Source of the DNA: Citrus sinensis
Lineage: Eukaryota > Streptophyta > Magnoliopsida > Sapindales > Rutaceae
Length of the DNA: 64,000 bases
Direction: 5' to 3'
Assembly: GCF_022201045.2 (NCBI RefSeq)
Contig: NC_068558.1
Span: 4,245,501 to 4,309,500 of the forward strand
In this document: positions 38,421 to 51,266 of the stretch, piece by piece
Layout of the letters: each line of letters opens with the position of its first letter
Numbering within the stretch: position 1 is the stretch's first letter
Position numbers and translations under genes: made by a program
The notes under the pieces: model-generated
Told to the model about the DNA's origin: nothing
Seen by the model: the letters and a program-made list of their open reading frames with translations, nothing else
Database searches by the model: none

Positions 38421-41400
38421 TTCTTATATGGGCAAATGATCTAGGTAGAGCCATCTGATTTCGAGTTCAAATTTAGTTTATTGGAGTGACAATGGAGGTT
38501 ACTGGATCAAATGTCACCAGCTTGCAGCAGGAAATAGTTTCTAGGGATCTGCAACTACTTTCATCTGCAAAATAAATCATAAATAACTTAAGACTGAATT
38601 AATTTTAGCTTCCATAACCATGAATTCCCAAACGGAGACTATACAGGCTTATTTGATGATGGGATGGTGCAACAAATTGGTTCAGAACTATGCTTTCATA
38701 TCTGGAGAGACCACTGTGGAACTGACATAATCTAGGAGTCATGAAGTTCTTTGCCTAGTTATTTTTAAATATTTCATGATATCTGAGGAATTTCAAGTGT
38801 GAGGTCTTCAGATGTTATTTAAATTTTGAACAATGCTTACTCAGCAAATTTTGTTATTTCCTGAAGGCTGTTCAATGAAATGATTCGATATTGTTCATTT
38901 AAAGTACCCGTTTATGTCCTGGGAAAGCACTTGATGAATGAATAGACATATGTTTTGAGTTCATTTTTTTTCTCCGTTTCTTTTCCCTGTTAAATGTTTT
39001 ACATTTCTAGCATTGGAGAATTTTAAACTTAAAACTTTATTCAGTATGAGTCTTAAAGATAAGTGCTCAGTATTTCAGTGTAATGTTAAGAAATGTGGAC
39101 TCAAATACTGGAAGATATAATCTTGGACTTGGATGGGGGGCTACAATGATACCGGTCTTGATTGATTTCAGTAGATTGTTTGATCTACTGAATAATCTAG
39201 TTGTATGAAATACTTTAAATATATCATGGCTTTGTTAATTCAGCTTGTAAATTATGCCCTTGCCTTGATTGTCTCCACCATCTCCTCTCCTGTCGCTCAC
39301 TAGGTTACTTCCTGCCCAATCCGAACCATTATTTGATGCTGCCAACCAAGTTATTGTTTGTGAAGAGATATCTGTATTTTAAGCACTTACATTTTGTGCA
39401 ATGCTACATTGTGAATAGGGGCAATAATTGTCACGTTCTACTTGTTTCAGTTGCGGTGATAATTGCACAACAAATGGATATTGATGGGGAAATTTTTGGA
39501 TTATGTCTTGGTTTCCATTCGGAGAAGATTCCTTTGGTTCTCCTGGCAATGTGAAAAGAATCAGATTTGAAATGGGACCATGTTTGGGTTCTTTTATATA
39601 TGTGTTCTAGTGAATTTTATTACTTGGTGATCTTCACAGTACGTTTAATCCAAATCTGTATGTTCTTAATCATTTGCATCAATAATGTACTGTTTTCCGG
39701 GAAACTCTCGTTGTTTCTTGGTCATCGAGACATCGAGACATCGACTCCAGACCAAACCCATCTGTATGAATTCTGCTGGAAAATTTAATATCCCCAAGAA
39801 ATGGGAACATGTTTTATATATTTCTCTTAGGCTGTCTTTGTGTTTTAAACCCTGTAAGTTTCTGCAACTTGAGACAAGTGAATATATACATATATCATCA
39901 TTGCTATGAGCGGTGCAATTATTCAAGGGTGAGGGCCCTGGGGTCCCCTGATAGATCTCTCTCTGACAATGGATTACAATGCTGAATTTCATCTCTTTAT
40001 TTTTTAATGTTTATTTGAGAAAAGCCAAGGTATATTGTCATCCTTCAATTATCATGTGGTTATAATGTCTCTACTGATTGAATTATTTGATGAAGGGCTG
40101 CCCTGGTACTAAAGATGAAAGCATTGCCATTGTAGGCCCCTGCTTTGTGTACAAGAGAGTGCGATCTGTTGGAGCCATTTTGTTATTGAGTCATGACAGC
40201 TGGCGTATCAGTGAACTCTCAATTGTTAAAAGCTTCTCAATTCTCATTCCTCATTTATTATATATTGAATGCTCATTATTATAAGTAACCTAACTTTGGT
40301 TCTGTAGTTAAAAAAAATTGCCCTGAATTTAGGGTTGCACATTAAAGAAGTTGGGGTTTTTAAACAATATGAGATTGATATTTAACAGAGACTAATGTCT
40401 CAAGTGCATTGACTGCTGCACTTAAACAGCTTGAGCTCTTGGCCAACCTAATTACTTCCTTTATGTGTGGGGCGCTTACTTTCTCATCTCCAGTTACTAT
40501 CAACTTTCTCCAAAGCTCTGCAAAAGAGAGTGAATGAAATGCAAAGCTTACTTTTTTCTTTGTCTAACAAAAATCCATATTGAAGACAGAAATGAATGGA
40601 TAAAACTCACTTTTGTGCGAGATTTTGATGACGTCGAATAATTAAACTGTTAAATGGTGCATAAACTAGTTCGTTATATAATTGCAGATATTGTCGAGTT
40701 GCCAAACAGTAACCCTTATCCTTCTACATCAAGAATGTAATGTTTTTCAAGATTTTACAGAGTGGTCAGAGAGGATCTTCATAATTAAATATCTGCAATT
40801 TCCTATGCTGCCCCAAACAGAAATGTATGGGCAAAATGCAACTTGCCAATTTCAAATTGGAGACAGCCTGTCCTGTTACAAGTAACCACTAACCACCAGT
40901 TCCAGAAACCTGCACTATTAGTTTTCTAGCCACCCTTCAATTGGTTATATGTAATTACATTAAAAGTGGGGAATATGTTACATGAACAAAAGGGTACTTT
41001 CAAAAATTAGGAAGAAAATACATTTTGTCAAAAATTAGGAAAAAAAATACATTTTGTATGAAAGTGATGGCAATTCTGATGCTATGTCAAGGAGCTGAAG
41101 ACCTATAGCTTAGACGGTTATGAGTTTCAGAATCAGAACCATCCATAGGGCTTGCTATATAGAAAATAGCTGACAAAAGCCTTAAAGAGGTCAAATACAT
41201 TGGACTACCATAAAGTTTATGGACAGCTAAAACTTTCTGAAGAGGTATTTACTAATTGCTAGTAGGCATTGTAAAATGACAGATTCGTTTGCCCCTTTGC
41301 TGATCACAATGCGCATCCAAGCCAAATTTCCACTCCATTTATTTTGGAAAGAGCTCACAATCTTTAACGGAGCCACCATGTAGAAGCACTAAATGCATTA

Positions 41401-41972
41401 ACTTCAGCTACCCCGCCTAGAAATTCCTAAGATTTTCAGTAAAAAAAAACTAGTCCTTTTTTATTTTTATTGCTGGCCATTACTCTCTGGTAAGACTTCA
41501 GAACTTAAATGAATAAAATAATAATAATAATAATAATGATACTTTCATAAAGCATGTACAATACAATGAAACTTCTGTTCAGTGCTGCTGTTTCTCCTTC
41601 ATTTGGATCACTCAACATATCTACTGAAACATGCTCTGTTGATAAATTCTCTCTCCAGTCTCTGCATTTTCTAAGTTTCTGCTCAAAGTGTGCCTCACTT
41701 TAAAACTTTAAGACTACTACAAAATATCACTTTTCAGCTTCTGAGGTAAAGTTCTCTCAGTCTACGCATTCCTTTATTGGGTTGCTATAAATCAAGCAAA
41801 CTCACTTTTTCAATCTGAACTTTAAACAACCTGGTTCTGACTCTTTTATTACTGTTTTGCTAATACTTTCATGTCTCCTTTTTCATTGTTACAAGAGTTT
41901 ATACTGAATTTTCTTATTGTTTTGTTCTCAGGTTCTTGACAGCTCATAAAGTGACTGAAGCAAGTAGTTAAG
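38421..41972. other. Long spacer with duplicated mTERF flank and LRR-kinase leader
   Basis: 38421 to about 39340 resembles the mTERF 3' flank in patches. No gene was recognised between 39340 and 41500; short open frames there lack domains. A (TAA)n run lies at about 41516-41537. The segment just before 41973 has a likely leader intron ending CTCAG near 41931. Confidence 0.5.
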
Positions 41973-44909
41973 ATGTATATGGGGCAGGGTAACTTGTTGC
42001 TGCTGTTGTGTCTTTCCTGGAGTTTGTTTCCGCTTGGAACCCATCAACTGCAATCTTCACAAACACAAGTGCTTCTTCAGTTAAGGAAGCATTTGGAGTA
42101 CCCGAAACAGCTAGAGATTTGGATCAATCATGGCGCTGATTTTTGCTACATATCTTCATCTACACAAGTAAACATCACATGTCAAGACAACTTTATCACC
42201 GAGCTCAAAATTATTGGTGACAAGCCATCAAATGTCGGTAATTTTGATGGATTTGCATCAGCTAATGCCTCTTTATCAGAGAACTTCTCTATCGATTCTT
42301 TTGTCACAACTCTGGCAAGGTTGACAAGCTTGAGAGTTCTTAGTCTGGTGTCTTTGGGCATTTGGGGTTCACTTCCAGACAAAATTCATCGATTGTACTC
42401 ACTTGAGTACTTGGATTTGAGCTCCAATTTTCTCTTTGGTTCAGTTCCTCCCAAGATTTCTACAATGGTGAAGCTGCAAACTCTTATACTGGATGACAAC
42501 TTTTTCAACAATACAATTCCCAATTGGTTTGATTCTTTACCTAGTCTCACATTTCTAAGCATGCGAAACAATAAGTTAGCTGGTCCATTTCCATCTTCGA
42601 TACAAAGGATCAGCACCCTCTCTGATCTTGATTTGTCTAAGAATGCAATATCCGGGAGCTTACCAGATCTTAGTAGTTTAGGTAGCCTTAATGTGCTGAA
42701 TTTGAGTGACAACAAATTGGATTCTAATCTACCTAAATTGCCAAGAGGGTTGGTCATGGCTTTTCTCAGCAACAACTCCTTCTCAGGTGAGATTCCAAAG
42801 CAATATGGTCAGCTGAACCAGCTACAACAACTAGATATGTCATTCAATGCATTAAGAGGAATGCCTCCTCCTGCAATCTTCTCATTGCCAAATATCAGTG
42901 ATTTGAATTTGGCATCAAATAAGTTCAGCGGGTCACTTCCGAAAAATCTAAATTGTGGAGGCAAACTTGTTTTTTTTGATATATCTAATAATAAATTGAC
43001 AGGAGGTTTACCTTCTTGTTTGAGCAACGAATCAGACAAAAGAGTTGTTAAATTCAGGGGAAATTGCTTATCCTCTAATGTACAGAACCAGCATCCAGAA
43101 TCATATTGCTTCGAAGTCCGCACGGAGAGGAACCAAGCTGGGAGCAAAAATGTTGGAAAACTAGTTGGTATTATTGTCGGTGTACTTGTTATAATGGTGC
43201 TCCTGGCTTTTGGATTTCTCGTTGTATGTAGAAGATATTGCCCTCGATGTACATCAGAGCAGCATTTACTGCATAAATCTGTGCAAGATAACTCAGCAAC
43301 AGGGTTCTCCTCTGAGGTCTTGACAAATGCAAGTATGTCATCCCCAACTTCAACACAATTACAAGCAAAAAATGGCAAAAGCAAGAGCGGAAGTTGAAAC
43401 TAGTCGCTTTAGTTCGTAGTATTCTAGAATCAATGTTAATAAACAAGCAACCTTACTTTTTCTCCTCTACTTTCCAGGGTATGTTTCTGAAGCAGCAAAG
43501 TTGGGTTCAGAAGGCCTCCCAGCTTGCCGCTCATTTACTTTAGAGGAGTTGAAAGAAGCTACAAACAACTTTGATATGTCTGCAATTATGGGAGAGGGTT
43601 CATATGGAAAGGTAATGTCATCATTAACATCAAATGGAAACTCTTAATATCACAATGTAGTTTTGACTCTTATCATTTGATTTGCCAGCTTTACAAAGGA
43701 AGATTAGAGAATGGGACCTCAGTTGCCATAAGATGCTTACCTTCATCAAAGAAATATACAGTTCGAAATCTTAAACTCAGGCTGGATTTGCTAGCAAAGC
43801 TTCGCCATCCACATTTGGTTTGCCTTTTGGGGCACTGTATTGATGGAGGAGGACGAGATGATTACGCTGTGAACAAAGTCTTTCTCGTATATGAATTCAT
43901 GTCCAATGGCAACTTTCGTACTCATATCTCTGGTAAGTTTAGAACACTTATTAATCAATCTTCAAGGAAGTGAACCTTTCTAACTGCCGTTGCATATCAT
44001 ATGTATAGAGAACACTCCAGGAAAGGTACTCAATTGGTCAGAGAGATTGGCTGTTCTAATTGGAGTTGCAAAGGCTGTGCAGTTCCTGCATACCGGAGTT
44101 ATTCCTGGTTTCTTCAACAACCGGGTGAAGACAAACAATATCTTGCTTAATGAGCATAGGATTGCCAAGCTGAGTGACTATGGACTCTCTATCGTCTCAG
44201 AAGATATCAACAGCGTTGGTGTAAGGCTCCTCATTTTGATGTCTTTTTTTTTTTGGTTCAATGACTTCTTCCTCCAAGTTCTTATGACTGTTCTTGGTTT
44301 TTAGGGAAAGCAAGAAGATCCCAATTCATGGTAAGTATCTTATTTTATCAAAACCAAAATTTTTCATGTGATCCACTTTATCAAAGAGTTGAACTTTCAC
44401 ATGTACAGAAGAAGAAGAAGAGTATTTTATTGATTGAATCCATGTTTTCAGGCAAATGACAAAGCTAGAGGATGATGTTTTCAGCTTTGGATTCATGTTG
44501 CTTGAGTCAGTTGCAGGGCCTTCGGTGGCTGCTAGAAAGGGGCAATTTCTACAAGAACTGGTAAGTACTGAAAGCCGCTAGTGTAACCTATTTGACATTT
44601 TGATGTTCTCTTGGCTATCTTCTTCAATTTCTTGATGGCTTTTAGGATGTTCATTTAACAAAGATAAATACTGAAACTGGATTCTGCAACTTACAGGATT
44701 CTTTGAACAGCCAAGAGGGCCGCCAAAGGTTAGTGGACCCAGTTGTAATGGCCACTAGCTCACTAGAATCCCTCTCAATTGTGATTTCCATTGCAAACAA
44801 ATGCATTTGCTCTGAATCATGGAGCCGTCCATCTTTTGAGGACATTCTTTGGAACTTACAGTATGCAGCTCAAGTCCAGGAAACAGCCGATAATGAACAG
44901 AGATTTTGA
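41973..44909 (+). CDS. LRR receptor-like protein with inactive kinase domain
   Basis: Plasma-membrane leucine-rich-repeat receptor-like protein of the Arabidopsis At3g03770-like group. Exons: 41973-43332, 43478-43611, 43689-43932, 44009-44220, 44305-44330, 44452-44560 and 44697-44909. The sum is 2298 nt, or 765 aa. Signal peptide about 1-25; LRRs about 105-375 (LEYLDLSSNFLFGSVPPKIS and others); membrane helix about 395-417 (VGIIVGVLVIMVLLAFGFLV). The kinase-like domain starts about 470. It is degenerate: VAIR replaces VAIK, no HRD catalytic loop is present (GFFNNRVKTNNILLNE), and DYG replaces DFG. It is therefore a pseudokinase that probably signals by scaffolding. The first donor (43333, GTATGT) is needed to join NAR-YVSEAAKLG; reading through it gives a stop at 43395-43397 after 474 codons. 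Confidence 0.93.
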
Positions 44910-45533
44910 ATCCGTTTCACATTAATTGGTTGTTCATGCCTGGAGCAGCTCCAAAACTTTTCATTCCATCCTTGTAATCCTGGAAACATTTCTCTATTAG
45001 ATAGCTGATTTTACACCGAAATGAACTTATGTTTTGTTATAACCGTGCCACAAATTGGGTAGTCATCAGTTTTCCGCCTTTTCTTCTTTCTTCCCTCGAA
45101 CTACATAAACAGAATATAATAAGATTTATGCGTGCTCCACTGCCAGCCGACAGGCAATTATAACACGCCATTCAGACCAAGAAAACAAGAGAAGAACAAA
45201 TAAAAACAGAAAATAATAAAGCAGATCTCCTTCATATTACTGCAGTTTTGGCAGGGTCTGCTTTCAATATTTAAACCTAGAAATTTTGGTAGCCTTCATC
45301 TTCCAAGTTAAGCCGAACTCCAATAAAAATTGAATCTTTGTGCTGAAAGAATTGCAAAGGCTCTAACACCTCTGATTCTCAGCAATGCCAAAGCCGTATT
45401 AGAGATTTTTGTATTACTTTACCACTGGAACTACACATAACACATATTTACACAAAAACACTGGCTGACGACTTTGAATTGTTTTATTTACAGGTGAAGT
45501 TAACACTAGAATGAAAAATTGGTAACGTTAAGT
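44910..45533. other. Convergent 3' flanks
   Basis: No gene seen between the receptor gene and the minus-strand adenylate-kinase-like gene; likely 3' UTRs. Confidence 0.45.
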
Positions 45534-47212
45534 CTAAAGTAAATGGGATCTTTTCATTAGTTCTTGTGAAGAATAGGCAGCATTTATATGCTGTAGATGC
45601 AATGCAGTCAGAAGTCCTTGCCACGTCTCTACAGGTGCACTGCCAACTTGAAACTCAAGAAGTTTTTTCTGCTTCTGGTAATAATCTTCCAGTGGCTTGC
45701 TCTGTGAAAGACAGTACATAAAAATTCAATTGAATTTGCTAAAACTCAGAAAGGTGCACAATATACAATATTTTCGGCAAATTGTCATAATAACTTAGAT
45801 AAACAGGCCGTGACAAACAGGAAGAAACAAGGCACACAGACAGTCAATTCAACAAATTTTTCTTCTCCAAACTTTTCTGTTGTTTTCTTACTATCTAAGC
45901 TATAAATATGTTTTCCTTCCAGATTAAAAAACACGTATACAGGATATCTGCAATTGAATTCATAAATCAAGAAGCTAATAAGGAATGCAACATCAAAATC
46001 ATAAAGCCAAGAAATTGTGGATTGATGACTACCAGCTCAGCGTATGCTTCAAGTTTTTCCTTCAAGGAACCTCCTGCAATAGTCAATAGAAAGTGCACGG
46101 CCGTAAAAGGAAAGGCATCAAGGAGGAGTTGCTCATATCTTAATATTCTAGGAAAAGGGGGAAAAGATAATACCTCGATTTGTCACAATGAAATTGTCTG
46201 CACATTTGAAGTTTACAACCAAATCAATCTCAGCAAGTTGGTCAAGAATCTCCTATAGTAGATACAAGATATGAAAAGAAAGACGAGACTTAACATAAGC
46301 ACCAAGCAGTCCTTGAAGCATAATCATCAAGATTACAAGAAAAAGTATGCATTTGACTATCTGTGATCTTTAAATTTGACAACTACACAACATTTTCAAT
46401 CACTGATGTGTGTGCATTTATTTTTAAAAGCCAGCCAAAATTTAGTAAAGGACTCACAGCTTGGATCCGGGAACGAGGTAATCCATCCAGAATAAAACCA
46501 ATCTCACCTCTGTAATAACCATCTTCCAACCTCTTTGACAACAGCCCAAATATTATATCCTCCGAAACAACTTCCCCTCTATTCACTGCATTTGCAATCT
46601 GAATTACATTTTTAGGCACAAATAATTATAAGCGAGTGCACTGCTTATTAGTTACATAAAAAGAATTAGAAATTATAGATAAGCTAAGGAAAGAATTCGG
46701 GAGTGAGTGATTGTGTTGGAAAGCATCACTTTTGCGGAAAAATAAAATGTGTTAAAGCATTCAAAAGCGCCATTGCAAATGTAAATATAAAAATAAAAGC
46801 AATTGTGTTTCTGTGGATTGTGCGAAAAAGGTACCTGTTTGTGTAGAGAAGAGCGAAGACTGAGGTCCTGGCGGACGAGACTGGACATAGAAATGCGAGG
46901 AACTTCTAGAAGCTTCGACGGCATTTCAGCGTACACGTGCTTCTTGGCGCGTGGGCTTCCAATGAAAGCCCACTGCACTCCTCTTCTTCTTTCCCGGCCC
47001 TCCGTGTCAGGTAATGTAACGGAGCGGAGCGAGTCGCGGTGCTGGTCCGAGTCCGACTCGGCTTGGTAATAACTGTAGTAATTATCAGGATCGAAAAGCG
47101 GCTCAGCTGCTGCGACGGAGCCGTAGAATCGGCTCGTAGTGAGCTGGAAAAGCCGATATGATAGAGGCGCAGCCGTCACTGCGATGGCTCGGAAGCAGCT
47201 CAGTGGCGTCAT
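45534..47212 (-). CDS. Adenylate-kinase-like protein, organellar, degenerate P-loop
   Basis: Adenylate-kinase fold protein like Arabidopsis 'probable adenylate kinase 7, mitochondrial'. Exons (minus): 47212-46835, 46598-46458, 46252-46174, 46073-46033 and 45701-45534, totalling 807 nt, or 268 aa. The N-terminus (MTPLSCFRAIAVTAAPLSYR) looks like a mitochondrial or plastid presequence. The AMP-site block GFILDGLPRSRIQA and the GEVVSEDIIFGLL helix are clear. At the P-loop position the protein reads FIGSPRAKKHVYAEMPS instead of GxPGxGKGT. The LID domain is missing: NRGGSLKEKLEAY joins directly to PLEDYYQKQKKL. Both changes also occur in its named relatives as I recall. Ordinary catalysis is doubtful; a structural or regulatory role is an inference. 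Confidence 0.88.
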
Positions 47213-47838
47213 AGCAGTGCCAAGTGTTCATTTGAGACCTTGAGACCAACTTTAAACAAGTAAATTGACAGTGGTAAGCGTATCTAATTTCAATTGGTGA
47301 GTGCCTGTCAGATTAGCTGCCACGTCATGATGATCTCGTATAGTTTTAATCGAAATGCATATATTTTTAATCAACACAATTTAAGGTAAAGATAGGTATT
47401 TTTTATTTTTTATTTTAAATATGATCCGAAATAACATGTCATTGTTTGAGTAATTGACAATTTTCATAAGATTCAAATAAATTAATGTATTATCTCACTA
47501 ATTAATTAATGAATGTCACATTATTTAAGATAATTTTTTAAAATAAAAAATTTAAAAAATGTAGCAATACTCATAATTTAAATATTATTTTAAAATATCA
47601 AAAATCACGTGTTGATTGTTGAACATCAAATTTGGGTTCATTTGAATCAAATCCACAATGCTAGGCAAGAGTATACTCATGTTTGGCTAAACACCTTAAA
47701 TCAAAAGGCAAAGCTAACTCATGGCAAAATTTCATGACAAGCCAAGCTAAGTTTTCCATAAATAATATCTAAAAGATGACAATTATGAGATTAACTCCGG
47801 AGCCCCAATGTAATAATACAAAAGAAACTAAAATCTAA
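47213..47838. other. Promoter of the AK-like gene and ASS 3' flank
   Basis: AT-rich, no gene seen. 47340-47600 is nearly all A/T. Confidence 0.45.
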
Positions 47839-50800
47839 TCAGATACCCCTCTCAAGCATTGCCCTAACCCTCATTGGAAGGCCATAGAGCCGAATAAATC
47901 CGGCAGCATCAGCCTGATCATATATCTGCCCGCTCTCAAATGAAGAGATATCTTGCCTGTACAGACTCTTGGGGCTTGTCCGCCCTGTTACAGAAACAGA
48001 TCCTTTATACAACTTGAGTGTGACAGAACCAGTCGTCGTCTTAGTGATGTTCTCCATAAATGCGTCTATTGATTCACGAAGTGGGTCAAACCATCTTCCT
48101 GCATAAACCAGTTCGGCATACTTGAGAGCCAAGGAATCTTTAACTTGCATTGTTTCTCGGTCAAGTGTTAAGGACTCAAGCTCCTGCACAGCACTGAAGA
48201 GGATGGTGCCGCCAGGAGTTTCATAGACTCCACGGCTTTTCATACCAACAAGCCTGTTTTCGACCATGTCAATACGTCCTATTCCATGTCTTCCTCCAAT
48301 TTCATTGAGTTCAGCTAGAAGAGATGCTGGAGATAGCTTCTTCCCATTAACTGAAACAGGGATTCCCGAGACTATACCAATTTCAAGGTATCTACAAAAA
48401 TAGAGTACATGCAAGAGAAAGTAAATAGAAATTCAAAACTACAGAATGAACTAGAGATGTTGAATTGAAAAATAAGGCATGCACACTTACTCAGGTTGGT
48501 TAGGTGCATCTTCTGGATCAACAGACATCATGTACATATCTTTTTTCGGCTCATTTTCTGGATCTTCCAAGATGTCCCCCTTCAATGCCACAAGTATAAA
48601 AGAATTAGAGAGATTGAAGACAAGATGAAAAGACTGCACAATCGTTTTCAATCAACGACATTATGAATGAAGATCTATCATATGATAGTCACCTCATGGC
48701 TCAAGTGCCATAAATTCCGGTCTCTACTGTATATGGATTTTTTTGTTACAGGAACAGGCACGTTGTGCTTCTTAGCATATTCAATAGCATCTTCTCTTCC
48801 CTGAATATCCCATTCCCTCCATGGAGCCACAACATTCAACTCAGGATTTAAAGCAAAGAATGTAAGCTCAAAGCGGACCTGAAGATAAATTAGGTAAACA
48901 AGGTTAAGTAAAAGTAAAGCGTGAGGCCCTGAAAATTTTTCAAACTTAAAAGTTTGAGGCATGCCTGGTCATTTCCTTTTCCTGTGCACCCATGAGCGAC
49001 AGCATCAGCTCCAACTTCTCTGGCAACATCCACCATGGCCTACCATTATTGGTACCACATGATAAGGTTTAACAAATGTATCATATAAAATGAAATTAAC
49101 TAATATGCTAATGTGATAAAATATGCCTTGACCATGACCAACAAATGGACGAGTGTAGTAATACCCTTTATAGAAAAAAAAGGGGGAAAAACACATCTAT
49201 TACATTTAGTTATATATCCAAGAAGAGGAAAGGTACCAAGAGAATGGCCAGATTTTCTCCTCAATAAATAACAAATGAAAATCAAGGTTTTGATGGACCC
49301 TCCGAATTTAGAATCGGAAACTACTAGCTCATTATGACTTTCAGAAAGGGATATTCACCTTGGCAATAACGGGGCGGGCCATTGATGTTCCCAGCAGATA
49401 CTTTCTCTCATAAATTGCACCAGCTCGCAAGCAAGGAAATATATAGTCTTTAACAAATTCCTCCTTCAAATCCTTCACCACTAACTGACAAGCTCCACTA
49501 GCCTTGGCCTTCTCTTCCAACCCATCCAATTCCTTGATTCCCTACAAAATCAGCACTTGGTACTAAGCAAACACATTGACCAAATAAGAAATCACCAAAT
49601 GAGAGAAGATACAGTCAAAGTATGGCAGAAGAGCACAAGATAGGCTCAATGATCATATGTTGGTATAGTTGACATACTTGACCAACATCAGCAGTGAAAC
49701 AAACAACCTCACAACCATAATTCTCCCTGCAGAAGCAAAATAATTAGAAAACATATATGGATAGAAAAGAAAAGTGATAAAAAATAATAAACAGATGGAC
49801 TCTGAATTCTGAAACAAATTAAGCGCATATATCAAGGCACATGAACGTTAAAAAGAATGCTACTTTCAGTGCCAAACCAAAGAGAACAGAATGTGTCGTC
49901 TGTGGAGAAAACTTGCTCAACCACAACACTATACAGATATACGATTAAGACAAGCAAACATACAGTTCTTTGTCAAAACCACTAGGATTTGCCAGAATAT
50001 TACTTTTATCAAACAGCAAATGCACAACTGCGTGCAGCTACCACTCGCCATTAGACAATGTTTGCATACTTCCAGAAGTCAAGTATTTCAAAGAAAATAA
50101 ATTATCATATAATTTGCGTACAATCACCCTAAATGCAAGAACATCTCATTCAAAGTAAGAACAGCCCTTCTTGACCCGTGAACCATGGGCCAAGTTCCAG
50201 ACAGATATTATTGTGAAAACACAAAACAAGGGGTATTACCTTAGCCATGGCACAATGACTGAAGTGTCTAAGCCACCGCTATAAGCTAAAACAACCTTAT
50301 TCAACTTGCCACGTCGCCCTCCACCACTTTTAGGTGCAGATTCCACCTCTCTCTCACTTGAGAGAAGTGCTTGAATAGCTGCAACTCAGGCAGAGACCAT
50401 CAATTGTCAAACATTAGTAATGAAAAATGGCCTGGGCAAAAATAAGCCACTGAGTTGAGTATACTGGGTATCAATATTGCAGTCCACATTCTGACTTTTC
50501 AACATTTTAAACAAAAATGCATAAACCGAAATCATATTCAAATTAAGAATACATCAAACAAAACTAATTCTCCCATTAACCACACCTTTTGGCTCACAAG
50601 CTCGGATGACATTGCAAGTGCTGCTAACAACTGCACGACCATTAAGTTCGCTTGCTCTCGACCCAAACTGAAAACAGATGTTCAAAGTTGCCCCATTAAA
50701 GCACACACAGAAAAACACAGCTATGAAGCATTAATAAAACGGTTAAATGAAAAGTAGTAATCTAACTACCTCTTGGAATGAATGCAACTTCCTTGGGAAT

Positions 50801-51068
50801 GATAATTTATCATGATACAACAAGGAACCTGCAAAACAAAATCAATTGCCCATAACTCAAATGGTGTATCATCTCATTAAATACAAAGCACTTTTTTTAT
50901 TTTTTAAAAAAGGAATATGCATATAAAGATTCGAGGAAAAGAAAAGAAAAAAAATATGAGGCAAATGCAGGGATTGAACTGTAGAGAAAGAGAAAAATAA
51001 CCTCTTTTGGGGGCATGAAAGGCGAAATTGATCGATGAACACAGCGACACTTCCTTCAATTGAGCCAT
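47839..51068 (-). CDS. ASS: Argininosuccinate synthase, plastid-targeted
   Basis: Joins citrulline and aspartate with ATP to make argininosuccinate, the penultimate step of arginine synthesis in plastids. Exons (minus): 51068-51002, 50828-50770, 50667-50586, 50378-50240, 49726-49678, 49541-49359, 49039-48965, 48878-48693, 48579-48491 and 48391-47839. The sum is 1482 nt, or 493 aa. The first roughly 75 residues ([20 protein letters not shown]) form a Ser-rich transit peptide. The ATP pyrophosphatase loop is AYSGGLDTS. The citrulline and aspartate blocks [25 protein letters not shown] and [17 protein letters not shown] are intact. Intron 7 uses a GC donor (CAG then GCATGC at 48965/48964). A telo-box and a foldback lie upstream. 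Confidence 0.96.
48963..48964 (-). other. Non-canonical GC splice donor of ASS intron 7
   Basis: The exon ends CAG at 48965 and the intron begins GCATGC on the gene strand. The reading [13 protein letters not shown] across 48965/48878 is the conserved protein sequence, so no GT donor is available in this place. Confidence 0.88.
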
Positions 51069-51166
51069 GTCTCGGTGATTCTGATAACGCGACTCAATGC
51101 ACTCGACACTTTCTGTCTCGGTTATGAAGAGAGAAATCTGACAATGACAAGTTTTTAAGGGGGCAT

Positions 51167-51175
51167 TTAGGGTTT
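51167..51175 (-). promoter_or_regulatory. Telo-box upstream of ASS
   Basis: AAACCCTAA on the gene strand, about 100 bp before the ATG. Motif-based only. Confidence 0.55.
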
Positions 51176-51266
51176 TAGATTGTAAAAAGGGTTTTTGTGT
51201 AAAACAGCCCAATTGTCTGATCGAGGGAAGGAAATCAGGATAATTTTTTCGGATCAGGCTACGAAC

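Noticed and set aside
39333-40284. Several short plus-strand open frames before the LRR receptor gene
   Set aside because: No domains, no consistent splice pattern, and part overlaps a duplicated mTERF flank.
41973-43397. 474-aa open frame taken as a complete LRR receptor gene
   Set aside because: The last 20 codons are intron; a strong GTATGT donor at 43333 joins to conserved downstream kinase-like exons. Kept only as a possible retained-intron isoform.
46803-47069. Plus-strand open frame opposite the adenylate-kinase-like gene
   Set aside because: Antisense shadow of a GC-rich coding exon.
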